NCBI GenBank assembly: GCA_964579205.1
Contig: CAZOFH010000003.1
Location: 1 to 64,000, forward strand
Source of the DNA: UBA7867 sp964579205
GTDB lineage: Bacteria > Bacillota > Clostridia > Christensenellales > UBA1242
Direction of reading: 5' to 3'
DNA: 64,000 nt
Each line of letters opens with the position of its first letter. Position 1 is the first letter of the stretch. Made by a program: the position numbers and the translations under genes. Shown here piece by piece: positions 37,365 through 47,200 of the stretch. The notes below the pieces were generated by a model that was not told the DNA's origin, made no database searches, and was given only the letters and a program-made list of their open reading frames with translations.

Positions 37365-38600
37365 TCACTTTTTTCTGCTATATTCAACTACAGGAGTGCT
37401 TTTTTCGGCTTTTTTCTTATCCAAATGGTCAAATATTTTCACACAACTGAGACTAATTAATACAGACATTATCGAGTTCGTCAAAATGTACAAAGCGAAT
37501 GCTGTTGAATAGAACACTACAAATATTACCATAATCGCCGGCATTATAAATTTCATTATGCCCATTGATTTTTGCGGGTCAGGCTGTTGTTGCTTGTTTT
37601 TGTCGATACCATTTACCATATTCCCATTCACTGGTGCGGTCTTTTTTGATTTTTTAGGACCATTTGCGCGCTGTGTGAGACTAAATGATAGATAGGTTAC
37701 GACACCACAAAGGATTGCCAGAATAAAATAACCATTCCAACTGTTGTATTTTTCTTGAATATTCTTGGTAACTATATCATATTCAAGAGAAATTTGCTCC
37801 AAAGTGGCTGGGTCATCCGCAAATCTTGCCCTCAAGTTCGCAATGTTATAAAAATCATTATAATTACCCACACCAGATACATAAGTTTCAGGTCTCCAAA
37901 TACTATCAACCCACAACCAATCATCTTTGATTTCTTCATATTTGATTTCAACAGCTTCTTGAGCCACAATCAACTGAGCGCTATACAGGTCTGATACAGA
38001 AAGGTCATAAGATTTTGACTTAATCTGCGCCTCTGTAGGTTCTGCTATACCAGCGCTAACCAATTCTTCTCTAGCGCGCGTTTGCATTGCCTCTTTTGCC
38101 ATTTCTTCTTTTATTTTTGCATCAATTTGCTCATAAGAAGTGATACTTGGGTCAGTTTTTGATACTTCTTGTACAAAAGCAGCCTGATATACAGTTTCCA
38201 ATTTTGTGTACTGCTGATAAGTATTTTCTTGTGACAATTCACTCAACCCTGAGAATAAAGTGAAGAATATAAACAATGTCAATACCAAGTTTACCAACAT
38301 ACTCACGCAGGAACCAACGACATTATACCCTTCTTTTTTATACAGAGCCATTTGTTTTTGGTTTAATAATTGTTTATTATGCCCATATTGTTTTTGTAAT
38401 TTTTGCAACTGAGGTTGCATTTTTTGCTGTTTCATTGTACTGTCACGACTAACTTTTCGTTGCCAGATATCCAGTGGAGACAGTACCAATTTCAAGGCTA
38501 TTGTGAATACAATAATCATCCAACCATAATTTGGTATAAAACTAAACAAATTTATTATCGGAGACCACATATCCATTGTCCAGCCGGCTAAAAAACTCAT
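37365..38600 (-). CDS. yidC: Membrane protein insertase YidC/OxaA
   Basis: A 411-residue insertase of the Gram-positive (Oxa1-like) type. First hairpin: IINLFSFIPNYGWMIIVFTI with the substrate-groove Arg of DIWQRK, then the cytoplasmic coiled loop (MQPQLQKLQKQYGHNKQLLN) and two helices. An unusually long acidic insertion (about residues 130-280) separates the early helices from the late ones (YFILAILCGVVTYLSFSL, IMKFIMPAIMVIFVVFYSTA). It inserts membrane proteins with or after SecYEG. Transcribed away from yidD, towards lower coordinates, which is atypical. Confidence 0.9.
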   Translation of the reverse strand: MSFLAGWTMDMWSPIINLFSFIPNYGWMIIVFTIALKLVLSPLDIWQRKVSRDSTMKQQKMQPQLQKLQKQYGHNKQLLNQKQMALYKKEGYNVVGSCVSMLVNLVLTLFIFFTLFSGLSELSQENTYQQYTKLETVYQAAFVQEVSKTDPSITSYEQIDAKIKEEMAKEAMQTRAREELVSAGIAEPTEAQIKSKSYDLSVSDLYSAQLIVAQEAVEIKYEEIKDDWLWVDSIWRPETYVSGVGNYNDFYNIANLRARFADDPATLEQISLEYDIVTKNIQEKYNSWNGYFILAILCGVVTYLSFSLTQRANGPKKSKKTAPVNGNMVNGIDKNKQQQPDPQKSMGIMKFIMPAIMVIFVVFYSTAFALYILTNSIMSVLISLSCVKIFDHLDKKKAEKSTPVVEYSRKK

Positions 38601-38745
38601 AAATACTCCTAAAATTGTTAATTTTTTGTTAAAATTGCGTCAAAAATGAGATTTTTATAGACGAATTGGTGGTCGTTTCAAATAAAAATCTCGGCTCTCA
38701 ACGCGTTTAAAATGAGGTAAAAAACTACACTTTTTTAATGATTTT

Positions 38746-39774
38746 TCACTTCAATTTGTTAATAAGTGAATAAATTCTATCCAAATCATCCTGATTATAA
38801 TAATCAAAATAGATTCTACCCTTTTTGTCATTACCTAAAATTGTTATTTTTGTGCCAAAAACTTGCTGCATTTCGTCTTTCATTGATAGCAATTCAGCAC
38901 TCAATGGAGCCGATTTTTTCGCTGTTACTACTTCTGGTCTGAGCAGTTCTTGCACGGTTTTTTCCACATCACGAGCGGTCATTTTGCCATCAGAAGCCTT
39001 TTTTGCTAGTGTAATTTGCTGTTCTCTTGATAGACTTATGATTGCGCGAGCAATACCAGGAGCCAATTTCCCCTTTTCGACCAAAGTCAAAACTTCTGGT
39101 TCTAGCGACAACAAACGCAAAGAATTGGCGATAACAGGCCTACTTTTGCCTATTTTATCAGCAATTTGCTCTTGAGTGAAGCCATAATTGTCTATCAACT
39201 GCTTGATTGCCATTGCTGTTTCGATTGGATTTAGATCTTCGCGCTGCAAGTTTTCAATAAGCGCTATCTCTTTTATTTGGTGCTCATTGTAATCCCTAAC
39301 GATGACAGGCACTGTTTTGAGCCCTGCCATTTTTGCTGCTCTAAAACGCCTTTCACCTGCAATTATTTGATAATTTTCACCTTCTTGCACAACTATTATC
39401 GGTTGAATAATTCCGTGTTCGCGTATTGATTGTGCTAATTCCTTCAAAGCCTCTTGATTAAAGTTTTTTCTTGGTTGGTCTGGATTTTGTACAAGTTTTG
39501 TAATAGCAACTTGTTTCCCACCACTACCATACAGATTATCGCCAGCCGTGGCTAACTTTTGTTCAACAGATGCTTTTTCTTTCAAGAATTCTTTGTTTTC
39601 AACTTTTTCCACATCCGGCTTATTTTCTGTCTTTTTCTGATATTTTTCTAGCAAATTATCAGCATTATTCAAAATATCTAACTTTTTCTCTTCTTTTTGA
39701 GGTGTTTTCACCTCTTTTGGCTCATCATAGACAGCAAAAAGCGAACTTAATCCGCGTCCTAACCCTTTACTCAT
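38746..39774 (-). CDS. parB: Chromosome-partitioning protein ParB/Spo0J
   Basis: A 342-residue ParB clamp. Conserved parts: NPDQPRKNF and IREHGIIQPIIV, the CTP-binding GERRFRAAKMAG, the helix-turn-helix TQEQIADKIGKSRPVIANSL, and a C-terminal dimerisation domain. A Lys/Glu-rich N-terminal linker follows the start MSKGLGRGLSSLF, the segment that stimulates ParA. It binds the three parS sites at 40719-41399 and slides along DNA. Its start overlaps the parA stop by 4 bp (ATGA). Confidence 0.96.
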   Translation of the reverse strand: MSKGLGRGLSSLFAVYDEPKEVKTPQKEEKKLDILNNADNLLEKYQKKTENKPDVEKVENKEFLKEKASVEQKLATAGDNLYGSGGKQVAITKLVQNPDQPRKNFNQEALKELAQSIREHGIIQPIIVVQEGENYQIIAGERRFRAAKMAGLKTVPVIVRDYNEHQIKEIALIENLQREDLNPIETAMAIKQLIDNYGFTQEQIADKIGKSRPVIANSLRLLSLEPEVLTLVEKGKLAPGIARAIISLSREQQITLAKKASDGKMTARDVEKTVQELLRPEVVTAKKSAPLSAELLSMKDEMQQVFGTKITILGNDKKGRIYFDYYNQDDLDRIYSLINKLK

Positions 39775-40589
39775 TGTTTAAACTCTCCCTTAAATATTTG
39801 TCTTTTATCCTTTAGCACCCCACCATCTTTGTTGCGCCTTAAGAATTCACGCGCCAACCCATTATAAGCGATTCCACCAATACTTTTACCATCATAAAGA
39901 TATATTGGTAGACCGTGGCTCGGAGCCTCTGCAAGTCTAACATTTCTAGGAATTACTGTTTCGTATACTAATTTTCCAAAAAATTTCTTAATTTCATCAG
40001 CAACTTGATTAACCAAATTACTTCGACTATCCTTCATTGTCAAAATTACTCCTTCAATTTCTATAGAAGGGTTGTAATACTGTTTAACAAGTCTGACAGT
40101 ATTCATTAACTGACTTAGCCCCTCTAGAGCATAAAACTCACATTGTATAGGAATAATCACACTATCGGTGGCTGTCAAAGCATTCACTGTAATCAAACCT
40201 AATGACGGAGGGCAGTCCATAAGTATATAATCATACTTGTTCTTCACGATTTCTAGTTGATTTTTTAACACTTTTTCGCGATTTTCCATTTGAACAAGGT
40301 CAACTTCCGCTCCAGCCAAATCCACATTACTAGGTACCAAATCCAAGCCTCGTATTGCGGTTTCTTTTATCACATCCGAAATTTTTTGTTCCCCGGTGAT
40401 TACATCATAAAAAGTAGACATATCTGCCGTTTTTTCATAACCAACACCAGTTGTTGCATTTCCTTGCGGGTCCATATCGACCAATAATACTTTTTTACCA
40501 TAAGCAGCAAGATAAGTAGCAAGATTTACACAAGTTGTAGTCTTGCCCACTCCACCTTTCTGATTGGTAAAAGCTACAATTTTACTCAT
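39771..40589 (-). CDS. parA: Chromosome-partitioning ATPase ParA/Soj
   Basis: A 272-residue deviant-Walker ATPase. Motifs are NQKGGVGKTTTCVNLA (Walker A'), LLVDMDPQGNATTG (A') and YILMDCPPSLG (Walker B). It uses a ParB-dependent ATP cycle to move origins and in Bacillus also controls DnaA. Its length is normal. It is the first gene of parA-parB with a strong promoter directly upstream. Confidence 0.97.
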   Translation of the reverse strand: MSKIVAFTNQKGGVGKTTTCVNLATYLAAYGKKVLLVDMDPQGNATTGVGYEKTADMSTFYDVITGEQKISDVIKETAIRGLDLVPSNVDLAGAEVDLVQMENREKVLKNQLEIVKNKYDYILMDCPPSLGLITVNALTATDSVIIPIQCEFYALEGLSQLMNTVRLVKQYYNPSIEIEGVILTMKDSRSNLVNQVADEIKKFFGKLVYETVIPRNVRLAEAPSHGLPIYLYDGKSIGGIAYNGLAREFLRRNKDGGVLKDKRQIFKGEFKQ

Positions 40590-40614
40590 CTTTTCTCATC
40601 TCCTTTCGGGTACT

Positions 40615-40643
40615 ATTATATCATATTTAAGTTTTCTATGCAA
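40615..40643 (-). promoter_or_regulatory. Promoter for parA-parB
   Basis: TTGCAT, 17 bp, TATAAT on the minus strand, 26 bp before the start codon. Confidence 0.7.
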
Positions 40644-40718
40644 TAAAAATGTAGTAAAAATTGCGCAAAATATAGAAAATTTTACCCTTTTTTATCATTT
40701 CTTGCGAACAATTATTAT

Positions 40719-40734
40719 TGTTTCACGTGAAACA
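40719..40734. other. parS site 1
   Basis: Perfect 16-bp TGTTTCACGTGAAACA, the ParB nucleation site, in the gap upstream of parA. Confidence 0.97.
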
Positions 40735-40987
40735 TATTCAAATTATTCTTTTTGTATTTATACTAATAACTATACAAACAAGTTATTATGCATTATCACT
40801 TAAATGGTGTTATCTCATTGCGAACAACAAAATTTGTATACCATTTTATAAGTAATTATGCTTGTGTACAATAAAATTGCAATGTTTCTCATAAAACTTT
40901 GCATACTTAATAATAATCACTATTCTTATTAATACTATTATAGACAATGTAGTATATTGTAGTAATAATTAAATTAAAAAGATAATC

Positions 40988-41003
40988 TGTTTCACGTGAA
41001 ACA
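40988..41003. other. parS site 2
   Basis: Perfect TGTTTCACGTGAAACA between parA and rsmG. The surrounding 490-bp gap (40590-41080) is otherwise A/T-rich and gene-free. Confidence 0.97.
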
Positions 41004-41042
41004 AATAGTATTTGTGTATGCTGATTATGTGTTTTGTATAAA

Positions 41043-41069
41043 ATAATAAAAACACACAAAAAGCGTGTT
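41043..41069 (-). terminator. Terminator of the mnmG-rsmG operon
   Basis: On the minus strand AACACGC and GTGTGTT pair around five T residues, followed by TTTATTATTT. Confidence 0.6.
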
Positions 41070-41080
41070 TGTTACTATTT

Positions 41081-41800
41081 TTATAGAGGTTTTTGAATTA
41101 TCTTGTTTTTCTGTCGTGGATATCTACTGTCTGTTGGAAAAACTTTTCTAATATGAATTAAGTTTCTTTGATATATACCGTTATCGAATGATTTTAAGTT
41201 AAAACTATCAATATTTAAAACATCTCCACCTAGTACGGCTATTGCATTTTGGGCGTTATTTAATTCATCTGTAGTTGTTAATGACTTAAAAGCAATCATT
41301 TCACCACTAATTTTTACAAAAGGCAAGCATAATTCAGTTAAAATATTTAATTGAGCCACGGCTCTTGAAATAACATAATCAAATGTTTCACGTGAAACAT
41401 TTTGTTGTGGTAATTCTTGGGCTCGAGAATGTATGGCTCTAATATTAGTTAATCCCAATTCTGATATCGCAGTATTCAAGAAATTAACTCTCTTTTGTAA
41501 ACTATCAACCAAAGTTATATCTAAATCAGGTCGCATTATTTTAAGCGGGATGCCAGGGAATCCTCCTCCAGTACCGATATCACATAAAGATGAGTTGCTT
41601 TTGTAGTAATCATAGTTTAATAAACTATCAGCGAAATGTTTGCAAGCAAATTCTTTAATCTCTGTAATTGATGTTAAATTGAATTGTTGATTATAATAAA
41701 CAACCAAATCGTAAAATTTTGAAAGTTGTTCAAGTTGCTGACTAGACACGGAAATGTTATTTTGGTCTAAAACAGTCGAAATGATATCTAATTGCTGCAT
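41081..41800 (-). CDS. rsmG: 16S rRNA (guanine-527-N7) methyltransferase RsmG
   Basis: A 239-residue SAM-dependent methyltransferase. SAM-binding motif DIGTGGGFPGIPLKI, acidic end of strand 2 VDSLQKRVNFL and the family-specific SRAVAQLNIL are visible. It methylates G527 of 16S rRNA. Start overlaps the mnmG end by 13 bp, so they form an operon. A parS site lies inside its coding sequence. Confidence 0.96.
   Translation of the reverse strand: MQQLDIISTVLDQNNISVSSQQLEQLSKFYDLVVYYNQQFNLTSITEIKEFACKHFADSLLNYDYYKSNSSLCDIGTGGGFPGIPLKIMRPDLDITLVDSLQKRVNFLNTAISELGLTNIRAIHSRAQELPQQNVSRETFDYVISRAVAQLNILTELCLPFVKISGEMIAFKSLTTTDELNNAQNAIAVLGGDVLNIDSFNLKSFDNGIYQRNLIHIRKVFPTDSRYPRQKNKIIQKPL
41384..41399. 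other. parS site 3, inside rsmG
   Basis: Perfect TGTTTCACGTGAAACA read in frame as part of the QNVSRETFD segment of RsmG. In Bacillus too a parS site lies within a coding gene near the origin. Confidence 0.97.
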
Positions 41801-43665
41801 TTTTGTGCTCTCCTCTTTTTTAGATAAATAGTAAGAATTTGAATATCGGCAGGCGACACCCCGCTAATTCTGCTCGCTTGCGCTAATGTTGTTGGGCGGG
41901 TGCTAGATAGTTTTTGTTGCGCCTCGATACGCAACCCTTTTAGAGCGCTATAATTAAAATCGGGCGCTATCTCGATCGACTCACTTTTTAACTGCTCGAA
42001 CACTTGTTCTTTTTGAATATTTATATATCCTTCATATTTTGTGATTATATTGAGTTGTTGTAGTATTTCTTGCGAAAAATCATCAAAAAAGTGGAATTTT
42101 TCGTTAAAATTATAAATATTTAGATTACCACGCTTTAATAATGTGCGCAATTTTATTCCTGTTATTACTTCATTTTCGCCTAAATTGCGCAAATATTCGT
42201 TTAATTCTTGTGTTGGGGATAATATTGTTTCTAATACAACTTCTCCCCTAGCGATTTCTTGTTCTTTTTTCAATAATTTTTGATAATTTTTGTGGCTAAC
42301 CAATCCAGCATGGTAGCCCATTTGGGTTAATCTCAAATCCGCATTGTCCTGCCTTAATAGCAAGCGATATTCGGCGCGCGACGTCATCATCCTATAAGGC
42401 TCATTAGTCCCTTTTGTGACTAAATCATCAATCAAAACCCCAATATATGCGTCACTTCGCTTTAAAACGAGAGGTTTTTGACCTCGAATCGCTAAACTTG
42501 CATTAATTCCCGCAAGTAGTCCTTGCGCAGCGGCCTCTTCATATCCGCTACTACCGTTGATTTGCCCTGCGCAGTATAAACCGCGGATGTTTTTGTACTC
42601 CAAAGTAGCAAACAAATCGCGCGAGTCGATACAATCATATTCGATTGCATAAGCATACCTCATCAGATGCGCCCTCTCCAACCCTTTGATGCTATGGATA
42701 AAATCCTGCTGCGAGTGATACGGCAAACTACTCGACAAACCTTGGACATAAACCTCATTAGTGCTGAGCGCTTCTGGTTCCAAAAAGAATTGATGCCTAT
42801 TCTTGTCAGCAAATCGTACCACTTTGTCTTCTATAGATGGGCAATATCGCGGACCCACGCCCTTGATTACACCTTGATATAGTGGGCTATAGCGCAAATT
42901 TTCCTTTATTATCTCGTGTGTGCGCTCGTTTGTGTAGCCCATATAGCAAACCGCGATATTTTGCGGCGTTTTGCGTGTATTTTTGCTAAATGGTGGCAAA
43001 TTATCTTGCCCCGCTTGAATTTCTAACGCATCAAAGTCTATTGTGCGCTTGTCCACGCGCATTGGCGTTCCAGTCTTGAAGCGATAAATCGTAAATCCAA
43101 GATTAGAAAGGCTCTTTGTCAGTTTTGTTGCATTGGTAAAACCGTTCGGACCGCTATTCTTGATATAATTACCTGTCAAAGTCCGACTATTAAGGTATAC
43201 GCCAGTACAAACTACTATAGCCTTTGCAGAAAATTTCTCCCCCATTCCTGTCTTAATGCCACAAACTTTGCCGTCTTTCACCAAGATTTTGGTTACTTCT
43301 GCTTGCAAAATCGTCAAATTTTCTTGATTTTCGAGTGTTTTTTTCATAATTTCGTGATATTTGACTTTGTCTACCTGAACTCGTAAAGAATGTACGGCAG
43401 GACCTTTTGCCTCGTTGAGCATTCTCCTGTGTATGGTTGCCTTGTCTGCAACCTCTCCCATCACGCCGCCTAGCGCATCAATCTCAAAAACTAAATGCCC
43501 TTTCGCTGTACCGCCAATACTTGGATTGCAAGGCAAAAAACCAATACTATCCAAATTGAGAGTCGTAACCAAAGTTTTTAGACCAGTTCTGGCGCAAGCC
43601 ATTGCTGCCTCGCAACCAGCGTGCCCCGCGCCAACAACAATAACATCATAATCAGTATATTTCAT
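41788..43665 (-). CDS. mnmG: tRNA uridine-34 carboxymethylaminomethyl enzyme MnmG
   Basis: A 625-residue FAD enzyme. N-terminal dinucleotide fold VIVVGAGHAGCEAAMA, family motifs GPRYCPSIEDK, EALSTNEVYVQGLSSSLP, GQINGSSGYEEAAAQG and MTSRAEYRLLLRQDNADLR, and a helical C-terminal domain that contacts MnmE. With MnmE (49261) it modifies U34 of certain tRNAs. ATG 43665 follows AAAGGGAAAA. First gene of mnmG-rsmG. Confidence 0.97.
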   Translation of the reverse strand: MKYTDYDVIVVGAGHAGCEAAMACARTGLKTLVTTLNLDSIGFLPCNPSIGGTAKGHLVFEIDALGGVMGEVADKATIHRRMLNEAKGPAVHSLRVQVDKVKYHEIMKKTLENQENLTILQAEVTKILVKDGKVCGIKTGMGEKFSAKAIVVCTGVYLNSRTLTGNYIKNSGPNGFTNATKLTKSLSNLGFTIYRFKTGTPMRVDKRTIDFDALEIQAGQDNLPPFSKNTRKTPQNIAVCYMGYTNERTHEIIKENLRYSPLYQGVIKGVGPRYCPSIEDKVVRFADKNRHQFFLEPEALSTNEVYVQGLSSSLPYHSQQDFIHSIKGLERAHLMRYAYAIEYDCIDSRDLFATLEYKNIRGLYCAGQINGSSGYEEAAAQGLLAGINASLAIRGQKPLVLKRSDAYIGVLIDDLVTKGTNEPYRMMTSRAEYRLLLRQDNADLRLTQMGYHAGLVSHKNYQKLLKKEQEIARGEVVLETILSPTQELNEYLRNLGENEVITGIKLRTLLKRGNLNIYNFNEKFHFFDDFSQEILQQLNIITKYEGYINIQKEQVFEQLKSESIEIAPDFNYSALKGLRIEAQQKLSSTRPTTLAQASRISGVSPADIQILTIYLKKRRAQKCSN

Positions 43666-43693
43666 AATTTTCCCTTTATTTGTATTATGTATA

Positions 43694-43722
43694 ATTATAC
43701 CATATTTCTGCATAAAAGTACA
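43694..43722 (-). promoter_or_regulatory. Extended -10 promoter for mnmG
   Basis: TGGTATAAT on the minus strand, an extended -10; the -35 is weak. The divergent promoter at 44174 carries the same ATATGGTA context. Confidence 0.45.
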
Positions 43723-43923
43723 TACCTAAAGGGTGAAAACTATGCATAAATATCCACAAAATCTAATTTTATTCATAAAAAATTTTGATAAAATTGCTAA
43801 AAATTAGGTAAAATTCGGTAATAATTTTTTATTATTCTGGACTGAAAAAGTTTTACAACAATTTTGTTCTAACTATCGGAATTATCAAATTGCAAATAGC
43901 CTAAACAAAAGGATTTAAAAAAG

Positions 43924-44028
43924 TTATCCACAATCACATCAATAAAAAACTGCAAAAATCGCGGTTTTTCGCTGTAAAAACATCGCAAATATTATCGAAA
44001 TTAAAAGTTATCCACATAGTTATCCACA
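43924..44028. other. Second DnaA-box cluster, possible origin segment
   Basis: Three perfect TTATCCACA boxes (43924-43932, 44008-44016, 44020-44028) plus near matches (ATCCACAAA at about 43753, TTTCCACAA at about 44030), next to a very A/T-rich stretch (44040-44130). It lies in the divergent 598-bp gap between mnmG and the surface protein, next to mnmG as origins are in many bacteria. Confidence 0.55.
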
Positions 44029-44173
44029 TTTCCACAATTTTTAAATAAATTATTTTATAATAAAAAAATCTAAAAAATTGACAGCGGTAAAAATAAAAAA
44101 TTCAATAAATCAGGAAAATGAAAAAAAATACCAATAAAAAAGAAAAAAATTGCGAATACAGGTCGTTTTTGTT

Positions 44174-44202
44174 TTGAAAATAGTGCATAAATATGGTAAA
44201 AT
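44174..44202 (+). promoter_or_regulatory. Promoter for the 1620-aa surface protein
   Basis: TTGAAA, 17 bp, TAAAAT with a TG two bases before the -10, about 60 bp before the ATG. Confidence 0.6.
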
Positions 44203-44263
44203 TATATTTATAAAAAATAAATATTTTTTCGCTAGTTATGCATAATATTGGTAGGGGAAATTT

Positions 44264-47200
44264 ATGAGCAAGTTATACAAAAAAATTTATAATTATTTAT
44301 TTGTAGTCTTGGGCATCGCGCTGATGTCTTGTCTTGCTATAACGTTTTGCTGGTTGGGTAATCCAAAATCACAAAAACAAGCGTTTGCGATCGAGGGGGA
44401 GTCTGTAGGTTATTGGTTGGATGATGGGAATTTTACTGAAATAAATTTAGGTGCGGCAACCGAATTTGAAATCAGCACGCCCGAGCAGTTCGCTGGAGTG
44501 TGTGCGGCAATAAATAAAGCGACAGATACTGCGGTTTTTGGCGGGGTGACTTTTTACATAACTCAAAATTTGGATTTTTCGGCGCATTATTGGGTGCCTA
44601 TAGGCTTATCGAGTGCTGAAAATTCGGTTTTGGCAAAATTTGTGGCTCGGACAAACAGTAATCAAGACACTATTCAATTAAGTGGAATAAAAATCGACAA
44701 CACTTTGTCTGATTTTGCGACCAAATTCCCAGAGATTTCTGCGTTTGGCTTGTTTGGAGTGGTGGATAATTGTGTGCAAGTTTCTCAAGGATTTATTAAA
44801 GGCATCGAACTGGTTGATATGGATATAAAAATTGACCTCAGCAAAGTATCTGCCGACACAATTAATGTTGGTGGTGTGGCTGGATACTTTGCGGGGCAAA
44901 AAGAAAGCAACACGCCAGGGGTGAGTGGTGCTGGTATGATAAATTGTTGCGCGAGCGGTACGATCACTATAACGCAGTCTACAACAACGGATACAAAAAC
45001 TGTAAATGTTGGCGGGGTGGTCGGAAATATCGGATTAAATACTTCGACGGGTGCCGGGGCGATGCTTAGTTACACAGGGACTTCGATTGCGCAAAGGTTT
45101 CAGACTAATGCGGTAGAAATTTCTGTGACTGGCGGTGCGAACAATTTTAATATCGGCGGAGTTGTTGGGCAAAATAATGGTACTATTAACGCAAAAAACA
45201 CCACTTCGACTGAAATTTTCGTGAAAAATCTAAGTAAAATCGCTTCAGATACGGGTAATTGTGGTGGAATCGTTGGGTTGAATTCTGTCAATAGTGTGGT
45301 AGAAAATCTCTCGAGCGGGACAGACGATACTTCTGTTACAAATGCAAAAATCGCCGCTGCGGGTGATAGCGTGCAAGAAAAATTCTGCGCTGGCGGAATT
45401 GCGGGAAGTAATAAAGGAACAATCAAGAACTGTGCTAATTACGCGACGCTGAGTACTTACCAAGGCGCTCTCGGCGGAATAGCGGGCGACAATGCTAATG
45501 TGATAGATAATTGTAAAAACATGGGAATTATTGGCGTCGATAGCACGAGCATACCTGCGAGCGCTGTGAATATCGATGGAGTAAATCTCAACACCACAAT
45601 CATTTTGGGTGGAATTGTTGGTAAAAATAGTGCCGCGACAGCCATAATTTCTCTTTGTAAAAATAATGGAGCAATCGGCGGAATCGGGCAAGTCAATTAT
45701 TTGGGCGGCTCTTTTGGGGGAGTGATTGGTAGTAATTGCGCCAACGCGACAATAAAAAATTGTGTAAATTACGCAACAATCGGCACGAATATTTACGCCA
45801 AAAATGCCGGCGGAATAGCGGGCTCAAACTCTGGTAAAATCACCTCGGACACAACTTTGTCTACGGCTAGCGAATTTAAATTTACCGCAAATTTGGGTGA
45901 CGTATATGCTAACAGTTATGCGGGCGGAATCGCTGGCGAGTGGAATAATGAAGTGCTGGGGATGCCGACGATTGAGATTTCGAACTGTTATAACAAAGGT
46001 AAAATCGACGGGCGGATTATGGGGGACAATACGAGTGCCTCAGTGGGAGGAATTTTGGGTGTTTCTCGGAATTGTCAATCCGATTCGCAAATAAAAAATT
46101 GTATTAATTTGGGGCAAATTGGCTCGACAAACGCCGTAGGCACTGCTGGCGGAATTATCGGCGATTCGCAATCTGTATTTGTGATACAGAATTGTGCAAA
46201 TTATGGGACTTTGTCTGCAGCTGCTAATTTGGGCGGCATCATCGGCAATATCACTACTGCGGCGCCAACCTTTAATTTGGTGATGGCTACTGGCGGATTG
46301 TTGCCGCAAAGCGATAATACAAATATTGGTGGAATTGTAGGCAAAATTGCGACGGGTATCACTATAGAGAGTGATAGTTTGACAAAAAGCATTTTTGACC
46401 TCGGGGTGCTGGGATATGGCTTGCCATCGAACTTGCCTGATTACAAAGAGAACAAACTTTACCCTCTAAAAGTCATAGGTTTTGGGAATACGCAGGCGAG
46501 ATTTTCCCTTCTCAATTCGCCGATTACATATTATATGACTGCTCCCGGGGTGGAGTCTACTACCGGTAGAGAGTACCATACGCTCGCATTTTTGAATAGT
46601 AGTGACTGGTATTTCCCGACTCAAAATCAGTCTACCCAAACATATTATTATGCTGTGCCAAAAATTTTTCAAGATAACGGAATTTTTACTACTGATACCT
46701 CTAGTGCGTGGCAAAATGCCGTCGGTGCGCCTTATCCATCTCAACAACTCGCGAAAGTTTCGATAGAAAATCGCCTGCCGATAGCGTGGGATGCGGAGAA
46801 TGATGCGGAAGTGGTGCAGTCGTACTATGTGAATATTTTTGACGGCTTGTTGCCTGAAAGTGCAAAAGCGAGCGTAATCGCAGGCGAGGGGCAGTATGTA
46901 ATCATTGGGCAAAAAATTGCAAAACCGACGCAAAGCACAACCGCGATTTACCGAGACAGTGACACAACTGCGAGCGCTTATGATGAGCAAGTGAACGCTC
47001 TCGGGTGGAGTGGTCAGTACAATTTTCACGAAGGTTATCAGTCAGAATTCAAGAAAAATCAGCCTTATGGCGAAGAGTACACTTTTACTGAGAATGTCTT
47101 GGATTATAATTTAAATATCATCATAAAATGGACGCCGCGCGCATTCGAGGTGCAGTTGTATGTGTATGATTACGACAACGACGAGTACAAGTTGCAAAAT

